26,729 nt of DNA from UBA6183 sp041302975 (GCA_041302975.1 JBFYQC010000110.1:1-26729); one strand, 5' to 3'. Shown: positions 1 through 7,561, numbered from the stretch's first letter. Program-made: numbers and translations. Notes: generated by a model not told the origin, from the sequence alone.

Positions 1-176
1 CTAAACCTAATAAATCGGAAACATTGGTAGAGTACCAAAAAAGTTTAAGCGATAGGTTTAATACCAAAATAAGCATTAAGGCAGATGATAAAGGTCGTGG
101 AAACATTAAAATTCCATTCCGCTCTCAAGCCGAATTGCAACGTATTTTAGACTTAATGCAATTAGACGAAAATTAA
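1..176 (+). CDS. parB: Chromosome-partitioning protein ParB, C-terminal end (partial)
   Basis: Only the last 57 codons are present; the frame is open from base 3 and stops at TAA 174-176. The peptide contains SLSDRFNTKISIKADDKGRG followed by IKIPFRSQAELQRILDLM. This matches the ParB/Spo0J C-terminal dimerisation domain, which usually reads like L...FGTKVxIKxxxKGKGxIxIxFxSxxxLxRIL. ParB binds parS sites near the origin and, with ParA/Soj, loads condensin and segregates the chromosome. The DNA-binding and CTPase parts lie upstream of the window. The genes that follow (DUF5683, dapB, lepB) are the usual neighbours of parAB in Bacteroidota, which supports the call. A terminator follows directly. 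Confidence 0.85.
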   Translation, partial: KPNKSETLVEYQKSLSDRFNTKISIKADDKGRGNIKIPFRSQAELQRILDLMQLDEN

Positions 177-197
177 TTACGGAAAGTTAAATATTTT

Positions 198-234
198 AAA
201 ACCGTCAAATGTATTGCGCATTTGGCGGTTTTTT
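198..234 (+). terminator. Rho-independent terminator of parB
   Basis: An inverted repeat pairs AACCGTCAAATG (from 200) with the CATTTGGCGGTT arm (219-230), with one G-U pair. A loop of about seven bases separates the arms and a run of six T (229-234) follows. It starts about 22 bases after the parB stop. Confidence 0.8.
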
Positions 235-465
235 ATGATAATGCTATAAGGATTACCAAAGCGATAGCAAGGATTTTGCAACGATGACAGCGAAGAGAAA
301 CGTTTATAGAAAACGTGGAATTGCACAGATATTTTTACCACTGATTCATTAGGGTTTTCACAAAGTACACAAGTTGTGGTCGCTCATTAAAGCAAAATGA
401 AAATTGTGCGCTTGTGTTTCAACTTCCTTATCCCGCAGTGTATTTATAATACTCCCTAATTTGCT
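235..465. other. Intergenic region between parB and the DUF5683 gene, no gene seen
   Basis: No convincing reading frame lies here. The part from about 325 to 400 has loosely repeated pieces: CACAGAT, CACTGATTCA, CACAAAGTACACAAG. They resemble the CACAGATT-type dispersed intergenic repeats I remember from some Bacteroidota genomes, but this is only a resemblance. The right end leads into the promoter of the next gene. Confidence 0.35.
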
Positions 466-473
466 TACATTTG
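466..473 (+). promoter_or_regulatory. Bacteroidota-type -7 box for the DUF5683 gene
   Basis: TACATTTG matches TAnnTTTG exactly. TTTA at 443-446, nineteen bases upstream, is a three-of-four match to the -33 element TTTG. Transcription should start near 479-481, a few bases before the ATG at 486. Confidence 0.55.
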
Positions 474-485
474 CGCTTATTAACA

Positions 486-1112
486 ATGAATAATAAATAC
501 ATTTCAGGCATTATTACCGCTTTGTTGTTGTTTGTAAGCATGGCTGTGAAGGCTCAGGGGCCTATAAACGATAGTTTAACGTCTACTCCTGCGGGTTTTA
601 TTAACGATACTACGGTTCGTAGCATAAAAAGCGGCCCAAGTGCTAAAAAAGATACCTCCACATTTGTTAAGCACTCACCTAAAAAAGCAACTTGGCTGTC
701 GGTTTGTTTACCGGGTGCCGGACAAGCCTACAATAAAAAGTATTGGAAAATACCGGTTGTTTATGTTACAGGTGGAGCAACAGTTTATGGCATTGTTTTT
801 TACAGCAAGCAATACAATAATTTTAAAGACGCATATGCAGAGCGTATCAATTTAGGTAATAATGCTGACGGTTATTACAATCAATTTCAAACTCCAACCT
901 TAAAAAGCTACCGCGATTATTACCGTTACTACCGTGATTTATCATACATAGGTTTGGGTGCGGTATATATTTTACAAATTGTTGATGCGGCAGTTGATGC
1001 TCATTTTTTTGATTTTAAAATAACAGACGACTTATCTTTAAATGTGCAACCCACTTATCAATTTGTGGGTTCAACGCCAAGTTCTCAACTTTTATTTACG
1101 TTTAAGTTTTAA
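486..1112 (+). CDS. DUF5683 domain-containing protein, probably exported
   Basis: A 208-residue protein starting at ATG 486. The same frame can be opened from TTG 471, but those bases are the end of the -7 promoter box, so the ATG is preferred. Residues 1-24 form a signal peptide (hydrophobic TALLLFVSMAV, then KAQG). The middle carries the DUF5683 core: WLSVCLPGAGQAYNKKYWK, a hydrophobic stretch VVYVTGGATVYGIVFY, then a Tyr/Arg-rich segment RDYYRYYRDLSYIGLG and another hydrophobic stretch YILQIVDAAVDAHF. The protein ends in TFKF, with a terminal aromatic residue. Function is unknown. The family sits between parB and dapB in many Bacteroidota, which fits an envelope role, but that is inference from gene order. 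Confidence 0.8.
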   Translation: MNNKYISGIITALLLFVSMAVKAQGPINDSLTSTPAGFINDTTVRSIKSGPSAKKDTSTFVKHSPKKATWLSVCLPGAGQAYNKKYWKIPVVYVTGGATVYGIVFYSKQYNNFKDAYAERINLGNNADGYYNQFQTPTLKSYRDYYRYYRDLSYIGLGAVYILQIVDAAVDAHFFDFKITDDLSLNVQPTYQFVGSTPSSQLLFTFKF

Positions 1113-1206
1113 AAAAATGCAGAGAATGTGTATTTTTACTACAAAATTCAATGCCTGCAAATAATAATTCCTTTAACCAACTCCAACTCTATAACAATAT
1201 TATCAG

Positions 1207-1950
1207 ATGAAAATTGCATTATTAGGCTACGGCAAAATGGGTAAAGCAGTTGAAAAAATTGCAATTGCTAAAGGTCACGAAATTGTATATAAAGTCAGCC
1301 TCGAAAATGCTTTTGATTTTATGCCCATTAGTTTGCAAAATGTTGATGTGGCCATAGATTTCAGCATGCCGGAGGCAGCTGTGGAAAATATAAACAAATG
1401 TTTTGAGGCTAAGGTTCCATTAGTAATCGGTACCACAGGTTGGTATAATCAGTTTGAAGAAATTAAAAGCCGTTGCCTAAACGAAGAACAAAGTATGGTT
1501 TATAGCACCAACTTTAGCGTTGGGGTTAACATATTTTTTAAGATGAATAAAATTTTGGCCAAAATGATGGCCGAACAAGATGATTATGATGTAATGATTG
1601 AAGAGATTCATCATACTGAAAAAAAAGATCATCCAAGCGGAACAGCACTAACTTTGGTTAATCAGATACTGGCCGAAAGTAAAATGAAAGACAGTTATAA
1701 GGGGCGTTTAATTTACAATGAAAACACACCATCACAAAGTTTAAAACCCAACGAGTTACTTATCGAATCAAAACGTGTGGCAGATGTTACCGGAGATCAT
1801 TTTGTAAAATATGAATCTGTTATAGATGGGATAGAAATACGCCACGTGGCCAAATCGCGTTATGGCTTTGCAAAAGGTGCAGTTATGGCTGCTGAGTGGT
1901 TAATTGGTAAAAAGGGAATTTATACCATGGAAGATATTTTAAATCTTTAA
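1207..1950 (+). CDS. dapB: 4-hydroxy-tetrahydrodipicolinate reductase
   Basis: A 247-residue cytoplasmic enzyme that reduces the dipicolinate-pathway intermediate with NAD(P)H, towards diaminopimelate (peptidoglycan) and lysine. The N-terminus LLGYGKMGKAV is the nucleotide-binding glycine-rich loop. GTTGW lies at about 75-79 and STNFSVGVN at 100-108. The family signature EEIHHTEKKDHPSGTA spans 132-147. H135, H136 and K139 align with the E. coli catalytic H159, H160 and K163, and PSGT follows. The protein is shorter than the E. coli enzyme (about 273), as is usual for the Bacteroidota form. It lies 94 bases after the DUF5683 gene, with no terminator between them, and 112 bases before lepB. Confidence 0.95.
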   Translation: MKIALLGYGKMGKAVEKIAIAKGHEIVYKVSLENAFDFMPISLQNVDVAIDFSMPEAAVENINKCFEAKVPLVIGTTGWYNQFEEIKSRCLNEEQSMVYSTNFSVGVNIFFKMNKILAKMMAEQDDYDVMIEEIHHTEKKDHPSGTALTLVNQILAESKMKDSYKGRLIYNENTPSQSLKPNELLIESKRVADVTGDHFVKYESVIDGIEIRHVAKSRYGFAKGAVMAAEWLIGKKGIYTMEDILNL

Positions 1951-2062
1951 TCAACCGTTTAAAATTAAAATTATCCTTTAAACATAATATAAATAAATTA
2001 GAATTGTTTGCACGTTATTTAGAACAAAGAAGTAATTCATCACAACAATAAATTAACTAAAC

Positions 2063-3310
2063 ATGTATAATAAATTTTTTGCCATGCTTAACAAGCGCGA
2101 GCGATATAGCTTTTGGCTCATGAGCGGCATCAACTTGTTTTTCTTCATCATGATGAGTTTTGTTACAGGCTCATCCTTTGTAACTAATATTTTATTTTTT
2201 GTATTGATACAAGCAGCCATCATTGGCTATTACATTTTTGTTAATCGTTTTCAACGCAAAACCAAAAGTCGCGAGTGGATTGATGCCATTGCCTTTGCAG
2301 TAGTAGCAGCCACTTTAATACGTACGTTTTTTATTGAGGCTTATACCATTCCTACTTCATCTATGGAAAAATCGTTGTTAGTTGGCGATTTTTTGTTTGT
2401 AAGTAAAGTAAATTACGGAGCACGCGCACCTATCACTCCGGTTAGTTTCCCATTTGCACACAATACCATGCCTGTAGTTGGAGGTGACTCCTACATTGAG
2501 TGGCCAAATATGCCATACATGCGTTTACCAGGTTTTCAAAAAATTAAAAACAACGATGTGGTAGTGTTTAATTATCCTGCAGAAGATGGTAGGCCTCTGG
2601 ATAAAAAAGAAAATTACATTAAACGTTGTTTGGGTATTGCCGGTGATAGTTTGGCTGTAATTAACCAACAAGTTTTTATAAATGGTATTGCGGCTGAAAA
2701 TCCGCCTAAAATGCAATTTAAGTATTATGTACAAACAGATGGTTCTTTTGATGAAAAAGTGGCCAAACGTAATGATATTACCGAAGGTGGCCGTACAAGC
2801 GACCAAGGAGATTTTGAGTTGTTATTAACCAAACAAGCTAAAGAAGATTTGTTACAACAAACTTGGGTAAAGAAAGTAGAAAATACCTTACAAGCCAAGG
2901 GTGCAGGTGCTTCATATATTTTTCCGTTTAAAGAAAGCTGGGGTTGGAATGTAGATAATTTTGGCGCTATATACATACCTAAAGCAGGCGATAATGTTAA
3001 GTTGGATACTGTTACCTATTTTATTTATGAGCGTGCTATTAAGGTTTATGAAAACAACCCTACATTAGAAATGAAAGACAATAAAGTGTATTTAGATGGG
3101 AAAGAAATTACCTCATATACCTTTAAACAAAACTATTATTTTATGATGGGTGATAACCGCCATAACTCAGCTGATTCGCGTTTTTGGGGTTTTGTACCCG
3201 AAGACCATATTGTGGGTAAGGCATTGTTTACTTGGATGAGTTTAGACCCGAACGAAACCAACATTTTTAAGAAAATTCGTTGGAACAGAATTTTTAGAGG
3301 GATTAACTAA
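2063..3310 (+). CDS. lepB: Signal peptidase I, long Bacteroidota form
   Basis: A 415-residue inner-membrane serine protease that removes signal peptides from exported proteins. Two hydrophobic segments lie at about 17-34 and 41-60, and another stretch at 74-92 leads into box B, YTIPTSSMEKSLLVGD. S100 (followed by M101) is the nucleophile. DVVVFNYPAEDG is box C. NYIKRCLGIAGDSL is box D, with K187 as the general base. Box E, GDNRHNSADSRFWGFVP, begins at 363. A long insert of about 160 residues separates boxes D and E, so the protein exceeds E. coli LepB (324). It is the last gene of the parB-side cluster and ends at a strong terminator shared with the convergent asparaginase gene. Confidence 0.95.
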   Translation: MYNKFFAMLNKRERYSFWLMSGINLFFFIMMSFVTGSSFVTNILFFVLIQAAIIGYYIFVNRFQRKTKSREWIDAIAFAVVAATLIRTFFIEAYTIPTSSMEKSLLVGDFLFVSKVNYGARAPITPVSFPFAHNTMPVVGGDSYIEWPNMPYMRLPGFQKIKNNDVVVFNYPAEDGRPLDKKENYIKRCLGIAGDSLAVINQQVFINGIAAENPPKMQFKYYVQTDGSFDEKVAKRNDITEGGRTSDQGDFELLLTKQAKEDLLQQTWVKKVENTLQAKGAGASYIFPFKESWGWNVDNFGAIYIPKAGDNVKLDTVTYFIYERAIKVYENNPTLEMKDNKVYLDGKEITSYTFKQNYYFMMGDNRHNSADSRFWGFVPEDHIVGKALFTWMSLDPNETNIFKKIRWNRIFRGIN

Positions 3311-3328
3311 TCACTATAACGATTTATT

Positions 3329-3361
3329 AAAAAGCCGCTTTCAATTGAAAGCGGCTTTTTT
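3329..3361. terminator. Bidirectional terminator between lepB and the asparaginase gene
   Basis: A perfect 22-base inverted repeat (3334-3355, half-site GCCGCTTTCAA) is flanked by five A on the left and six T on the right. It therefore reads as a hairpin plus T-run on both strands. It lies about 20 bases after the lepB stop and ends two bases before the stop codon of the convergent gene. Confidence 0.85.
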
Positions 3362-3362
3362 G

Positions 3363-4391
3363 TTAGACGATTCTGAACATTTTCAATTGTTCCACAAGCG
3401 TTTCACTTACTTTAATTTCTCCGGTGGTAAGTTTGTTAAAGTTGGTAATGGGAGCATACAAATACTGTTGTAATGGAGCAAGTTTACCCTTGTCAAACAA
3501 TCCGCTTGCATTTACCAATGCTTGTGCAACGTTGTATTGGGGCAACATTTTTCCGTCATCAATCTTAATGCACACTCCTAATTTTTGTTCGGTAAATGTC
3601 ATGCAAAAAATACCTTCAGCACCTGTTTTTCCGATAATTTCAGGCGCAGTAATCTGCATCATATCGGTGCAATACCTTTTGCTTCCAGCCACCATAAATG
3701 GGTATTTGCTTACAGCATCTACTATAATCCTGCAAGCTGTTTGTACTGCTTCAGGTAAATGGTTGTTACTTACTAAATTTTTATAAGCTATGGCTTGATT
3801 TTTCACAGGCACACTGAAAATTGGCGCACTGCAACCATCCAATGCAGTAATCAGTTGTTGTTCAGAGTATTCGTACATCAAAGCACAAATTTCTTTAATG
3901 GCTTTTTGCAGTGGGTGATTTGGGTTGATGTAATCTTCAATGGGCCAATTCATCAATACACAAGTAGCTAACATACCGGCATGTTTACCACTACAGTTGT
4001 TGTGTATGTGATGTGGTTTCTGATTAGCTTTTATTAACGCATTGGCATCTTTTTTACTGCTAGGATATTGTGGTCCGCAGTTTAAGTTATCGGGTTTTAA
4101 ACCAATCTTTTGTAAGATGGTATTTACCACACGCAAGTGTTCACTTTCTGCATTATGTGAGCCACACATTACGGCAATCTCTTCTAAGGTAAAGTTAAAC
4201 TTTTCTATTCCACCGTTTATAATAAGCGGAATTACCTGAAGCAGTTTCATGGCGCTACGCGGATAACATATTTGTTCGGTATCACCCACACTAAATATGA
4301 TTTCGTTTTGTTGGTTTACCACGCACACCGCACCACGGTGAAAACTTTCTAATAAACCACCTCTGTATACTTCTACTAAAATTGGATTCAT
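3363..4391 (-). CDS. L-asparaginase, class 3 (Rhizobium etli ReAV-like, asparaginase II family)
   Basis: A 342-residue enzyme from ATG 4391, predicted to hydrolyse asparagine to aspartate and ammonia. A longer frame from TTG 4400 is rejected because that TTG is part of a -7 promoter box. Residues known from ReAV are all present at a constant offset of two: S46 and K49 in YPRSAMK (ReAV S48, K51), S78 in MCGSHN (S80), C133 and K136 in NNCSGKHAGM (zinc ligands C135, K138), and D185 and C187 in ALDGCSAP (D187, C189). No signal peptide is seen, so it should be cytoplasmic. It is unrelated in sequence to E. coli AnsA/AnsB. It follows the lipid kinase by 40 bases and has its own promoter-like box. 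Confidence 0.88.
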   Translation of the reverse strand: MNPILVEVYRGGLLESFHRGAVCVVNQQNEIIFSVGDTEQICYPRSAMKLLQVIPLIINGGIEKFNFTLEEIAVMCGSHNAESEHLRVVNTILQKIGLKPDNLNCGPQYPSSKKDANALIKANQKPHHIHNNCSGKHAGMLATCVLMNWPIEDYINPNHPLQKAIKEICALMYEYSEQQLITALDGCSAPIFSVPVKNQAIAYKNLVSNNHLPEAVQTACRIIVDAVSKYPFMVAGSKRYCTDMMQITAPEIIGKTGAEGIFCMTFTEQKLGVCIKIDDGKMLPQYNVAQALVNASGLFDKGKLAPLQQYLYAPITNFNKLTTGEIKVSETLVEQLKMFRIV

Positions 4392-4397
4392 AAAGGA

Positions 4398-4405
4398 CAA
4401 ATGTA
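4398..4405 (-). promoter_or_regulatory. -7 box for the asparaginase gene
   Basis: On the minus strand this reads TACATTTG, an exact TAnnTTTG match, and ends only six bases before the ATG at 4391. The usual start distance would give a leaderless or nearly leaderless transcript. The nearest upstream TTTG is 27 bases away, so the -33 side is weak. Confidence 0.45.
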
Positions 4406-4431
4406 AAAATTATAGTGGGTTAAATGGTACA

Positions 4432-5298
4432 TCAAACCAATGTTGTTCTTATGCTTAAAAATTGGGGTAATATTTCAATTTCAAAACGTTGTGCTTCCAT
4501 GTACTCACCATCTAGATGTGCTTGTAGTTTTTGGGTTGATTGCAAGGATATTTTCTTACAGGTTTTATATTTTAAAAATGAAAGCGGTTGATCTAAATGT
4601 TTACCATTTTCAATAACGGGTAAATACTTCAATCGTTTTAATACCGGTAATTGATCAACAATAATTAGTTCAAGTAATCCATCGTTTACCTCAGCTAAAG
4701 GAGCAACTTTAAAACCGCCTCCGTATGTTTTTCCGTTGGCAGCATTTAGCATAAATAAATTGGCCTCATGGCTTTCCCCATCGGCATTAATGGTAACTTT
4801 AGTTTCGTTGTAAAACAGCAACAAACTAATAACCGTGCTATAGTATGCGGCTTTACCACGTAATATTTTTTTGGCTAACAAACGTTTTACTACCCAACCA
4901 TCAAACCCAATACCAACGCCATTAATAAATAGTTTTTGGTTGCACATTCCCGCATCTATTTTTTGTGCATGGGCAAATAATGCGGTTTCAAATTGTTGTT
5001 GTGTTGATTGTTTACCGAGTAACAAAGAGGCAATATCATTACCTGTTCCGCAACTTATTATACCAATAGGAATGTTGATTTGTTTAAAATGATTGAGGGT
5101 ATAATTAATTGTACCATCACCACCCATAATTACCAGGTCGGTAAAGTTATTTAGGTTGATGGGTAAATTACCGGTAAACGATTGGAAGTTAAATTGGTGT
5201 TGTGTTATAAATTTTTCGAACAAAGGCAACAACTGTAACGGTTTACCTTTACCCGATTTTGGATTACAAACAATGGCTATGTTTCTGGCACAGTTCAA
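4432..5298 (-). CDS. Diacylglycerol/lipid kinase family protein (YegS-like)
   Basis: A 288-residue protein with the diacylglycerol-kinase catalytic fold. Seen motifs are NPKSGKG (12-18), the ATP-binding MGGDGT (58-63), SCGTGNDIA (82-90), a GGGF stretch in the middle, and LDGEYM near 262-267. The family phosphorylates diacylglycerol, phosphatidylglycerol or related lipids (YegS, BmrU, DgkB); the substrate here cannot be told. The start is TTG. The in-frame stop of the upstream gene lies 15 bases before it, no ATG or GTG lies between, and the first strand IAIVCNP begins only six residues in, so no later start fits. It is downstream of the YrdC-like gene in a probable operon. Its end is followed by the promoter-like box of the asparaginase gene. 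Confidence 0.85.
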   Translation of the reverse strand: MNCARNIAIVCNPKSGKGKPLQLLPLFEKFITQHQFNFQSFTGNLPINLNNFTDLVIMGGDGTINYTLNHFKQINIPIGIISCGTGNDIASLLLGKQSTQQQFETALFAHAQKIDAGMCNQKLFINGVGIGFDGWVVKRLLAKKILRGKAAYYSTVISLLLFYNETKVTINADGESHEANLFMLNAANGKTYGGGFKVAPLAEVNDGLLELIIVDQLPVLKRLKYLPVIENGKHLDQPLSFLKYKTCKKISLQSTQKLQAHLDGEYMEAQRFEIEILPQFLSIRTTLV

Positions 5299-5313
5299 TA
5301 GAAAAAATTGGAA

Positions 5314-5928
5314 TTAAGAATTTAATTGACCTTTACCTTCACGAATGACTTCCACTTCATCTTCGCTGCAATCAACAATAGTTGAAGGAATGTTTCTTCC
5401 TGCACCACCATCAATTACACAATCAACTTGGTGTTCAAACTTTTCATGAATCTCTTCAGGGTCGGTCATGTATTCCAATACCTCATCATCATGATGAATG
5501 GTAGTAACTACTAAGGGGATACCTAACTCTTTAATAATGGTTTGTGCAATGGCATTATCAGGTACACGAATGCCAATTGTTTTTTTAGTGCCACTAAAAT
5601 ATTTGGTCACGTTATTATTGGCTTTTAGGATAAAGGTAAATGGTCCGGGTAAATTGTTTTTGAGCAAACGAAAAACTGCTCTGTCAATATTAGCAGTATA
5701 GTCGGATATGTTAGATAAATCAGAACAGATTAGCGAAAAATTCACTTTCTCTGTTTTTTTGCCCGATATACGTGCCATACGTTCTATGGCTTTTTTGCTA
5801 TCTAACCTGCAAGCCATAGCATAAATGGTATCTGTAGGTAAAATAATTACGCCATCTTTTTGCAAAATATCCATCACCTTTTTTAAGTCGCGTGGATTCG
5901 GATTTTTAGTATGTAACTCAACTAACAT
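5314..5928 (-). CDS. Threonylcarbamoyl-AMP synthase family protein (YrdC/Sua5 superfamily, YciO-like)
   Basis: A 204-residue cytoplasmic protein from ATG 5928. TTG 5955 could extend it by nine residues but lies in a promoter-like box. The YrdC fold is shown by VIILPTDTIYAMACRLDS near the N-terminus, FSLICSDLSNISDY, LLKNNLPGPFTFILKA, KKTIGIRVPDNAIAQ and IDGGAGRNIPSTIVD. TsaC/Sua5 proteins make threonylcarbamoyl-AMP for the t6A modification of tRNA. The spacing and wording (FSLICSDLS, RLLKNN, DPEEI, QVDCVIDGG) resemble E. coli YciO more than TsaC. YciO has an uncertain role, so the tRNA function is likely but not settled. It heads a probable operon with the lipid kinase, 15 bases downstream. 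Confidence 0.85.
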   Translation of the reverse strand: MLVELHTKNPNPRDLKKVMDILQKDGVIILPTDTIYAMACRLDSKKAIERMARISGKKTEKVNFSLICSDLSNISDYTANIDRAVFRLLKNNLPGPFTFILKANNNVTKYFSGTKKTIGIRVPDNAIAQTIIKELGIPLVVTTIHHDDEVLEYMTDPEEIHEKFEHQVDCVIDGGAGRNIPSTIVDCSEDEVEVIREGKGQLNS

Positions 5929-6195
5929 AGCGCTAAGGTAATATATTGCCTGCAAAGGTTTAACAGTATGGGTAATTTATAGGCTGTCCAATCAAACTTG
6001 AAAAATGAAAGAGTACAATAGGTGTGATGACTTTTAATGCTGTTATACCGACAGAAAAGTGAATTTAAGTTGCTAATATCCTATCAACAATACATCTACT
6101 TAAGGTTTGCAATTTTGGTGTGTTATGAACAAAATTAAAGATTCTACCTATCAAACAAATCCAACATTGGGAAGCCCTGGCTCCCTTTGTTGTAT
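5929..6195. other. Intergenic region between the YciO-like gene and serS, no gene seen
   Basis: About 270 bases without a supported gene. A 37-codon frame on the plus strand (about 6125-6238) runs through the serS terminator and looks accidental. A short GC-rich piece near 6168-6184 (GGGAAGCCCTGGCTCCC) is nearly self-complementary but has too small a loop to be a clear hairpin. Confidence 0.4.
5953..5960 (-). promoter_or_regulatory. Possible -7 box for the YrdC/YciO-like gene
   Basis: On the minus strand it reads AACCTTTG, one mismatch from TAnnTTTG, and ends 24 bases before the ATG at 5928. No clear -33 element was found. Confidence 0.3.
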
Positions 6196-6228
6196 AAAAA
6201 AGGCTGTAAACAATTTTGTTTACAGCCT
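6196..6228 (-). terminator. Rho-independent terminator of serS
   Basis: A perfect 11-base stem AGGCTGTAAAC (6201-6211) pairs with 6218-6228 across a six-base loop. On the plus strand it is preceded by a run of A (6196-6200), which becomes a T-run after the hairpin on the minus strand. It lies about 22 bases beyond the serS stop. Confidence 0.85.
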
Positions 6229-6250
6229 ATGTAAATAATTGAATAATGTT

Positions 6251-7522
6251 CTAATTAATCATATCAAACCCAACATAAGGTACCAACGCTTTTGGTATTT
6301 TTATGCCTTCAGGTGTTTGGTTATTTTCTAAAATGGTAGCTAAAATACGAGGTAATGCCAATGCACTTCCATTCAACGTATGTACCAATTGGTTTTTACC
6401 ATCTTTGGTTTTGTAACGGCATTTTAAACGGTTGGCTTGAAAACTTTCGAAGTTTGAAGTAGAGCTTACTTCTAACCAACGTTGTTGAGCGGCACTGTAT
6501 GTTTCAAAATCGTAAGTAAGTGCAGAGGTAAAGCCCATATCGCCACCGCATAAACGAAGTATACGGTATGGCAATTCAAGTTTCTCTAACAAACCTTGTA
6601 CGTGTTTCACCATTTCATCTAAAATAGCATACGATTGTTCAGGTGTAGCAATTTGTACAATTTCAACTTTTTCAAATTGGTGTAAACGGTTTAACCCGCG
6701 CACGTGTGCGCCCCAACTTCCGGCCTCTCTTCTAAAACAAGGAGAGTAGGCTACGTTTTTAATCGGCAGCTCTTCTTCTTTTAAAATTACATCGCGGTAA
6801 ATATTGGTAACAGGTACTTCGGCAGTAGGTATCAAATACAAATCATCCACTTGTGCATGGTACATTTGGCCTTCTTTATCTGGCAATTGTCCTGTTCCAA
6901 AACCACTATCAGCGTTTACTAAAAACGGAGGAATAATTTCTTCGTAACCAGCTTTCATGGCCTCATCTAAAAAGAAATTAATTAAGCCACGTTGTAAGCG
7001 TGCGCCTTTACCACGGTATACCGGAAATCCGGCTCCTGTAATTTTAGTTCCTAATTCAAAATCAATTAAGTTGTATTTGGTAATTAAGTCCCAGTGAGGC
7101 ACAGCACCTTCAGTAAGTGTTGGTATTTCGCCATTTTGAAAAACGTTTAAATTTTCTTCCGGTGTTTTTCCTTCGGGTACAATTTCATTTGGTGTGTTAG
7201 GAATGGTAACCAATTTAGCAAAAAGTTCTTCTTCTAATTGCTTTACAGTTTCTTCCAATTGTTTGGCTTGCTCTTTTAAATTAGCCGATTGTTTTTTTAC
7301 TTCTTCGGCCTCTTCACGTTTACCACTTTTCATTAACTCACCTACTTGCTTGGCAATTTTATTTGCTTCGGCTTGGTGGTTTTCCATTTGTTGTTTGGCT
7401 GCACGTGTTTTTTCGTCAAGTACAAGCACTTCATCAACCACCACCGCAAAGGCCGGATTACGTTTGTTTAAACGCTCCTTAACCTCTTGGGTGTTTTCTC
7501 TTAATACCGCTAATTGTAACAT
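6251..7522 (-). CDS. serS: Serine--tRNA ligase
   Basis: A 423-residue class II aminoacyl-tRNA synthetase that charges tRNA-Ser (and tRNA-Sec where present) in the cytoplasm. Residues of about 30-105 form the charged, Lys/Glu-rich N-terminal coiled-coil arm that holds the tRNA long arm. The catalytic domain shows TAEVP (233-237), motif 2 FRREAGSWGAHVRGL (263-277) with R264 and E266, and motif 3 NGSALALPRILATILEN (384-400). Length matches the family. ATG 7522 is the natural start. It lies 39 bases after the cyclophilin gene with no promoter box seen between them, so the two are probably cotranscribed, and a strong terminator closes the unit. Confidence 0.97.
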   Translation of the reverse strand: MLQLAVLRENTQEVKERLNKRNPAFAVVVDEVLVLDEKTRAAKQQMENHQAEANKIAKQVGELMKSGKREEAEEVKKQSANLKEQAKQLEETVKQLEEELFAKLVTIPNTPNEIVPEGKTPEENLNVFQNGEIPTLTEGAVPHWDLITKYNLIDFELGTKITGAGFPVYRGKGARLQRGLINFFLDEAMKAGYEEIIPPFLVNADSGFGTGQLPDKEGQMYHAQVDDLYLIPTAEVPVTNIYRDVILKEEELPIKNVAYSPCFRREAGSWGAHVRGLNRLHQFEKVEIVQIATPEQSYAILDEMVKHVQGLLEKLELPYRILRLCGGDMGFTSALTYDFETYSAAQQRWLEVSSTSNFESFQANRLKCRYKTKDGKNQLVHTLNGSALALPRILATILENNQTPEGIKIPKALVPYVGFDMIN

Positions 7523-7561
7523 ATAAAATGTTGCTATGTATGCTGCTTAAGCAGCCGTTTT

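Noticed and set aside
6125..6238. 37-codon plus-strand frame after the YciO-like gene
   Set aside because: It runs through the serS terminator, has no promoter and has a composition like non-coding DNA.
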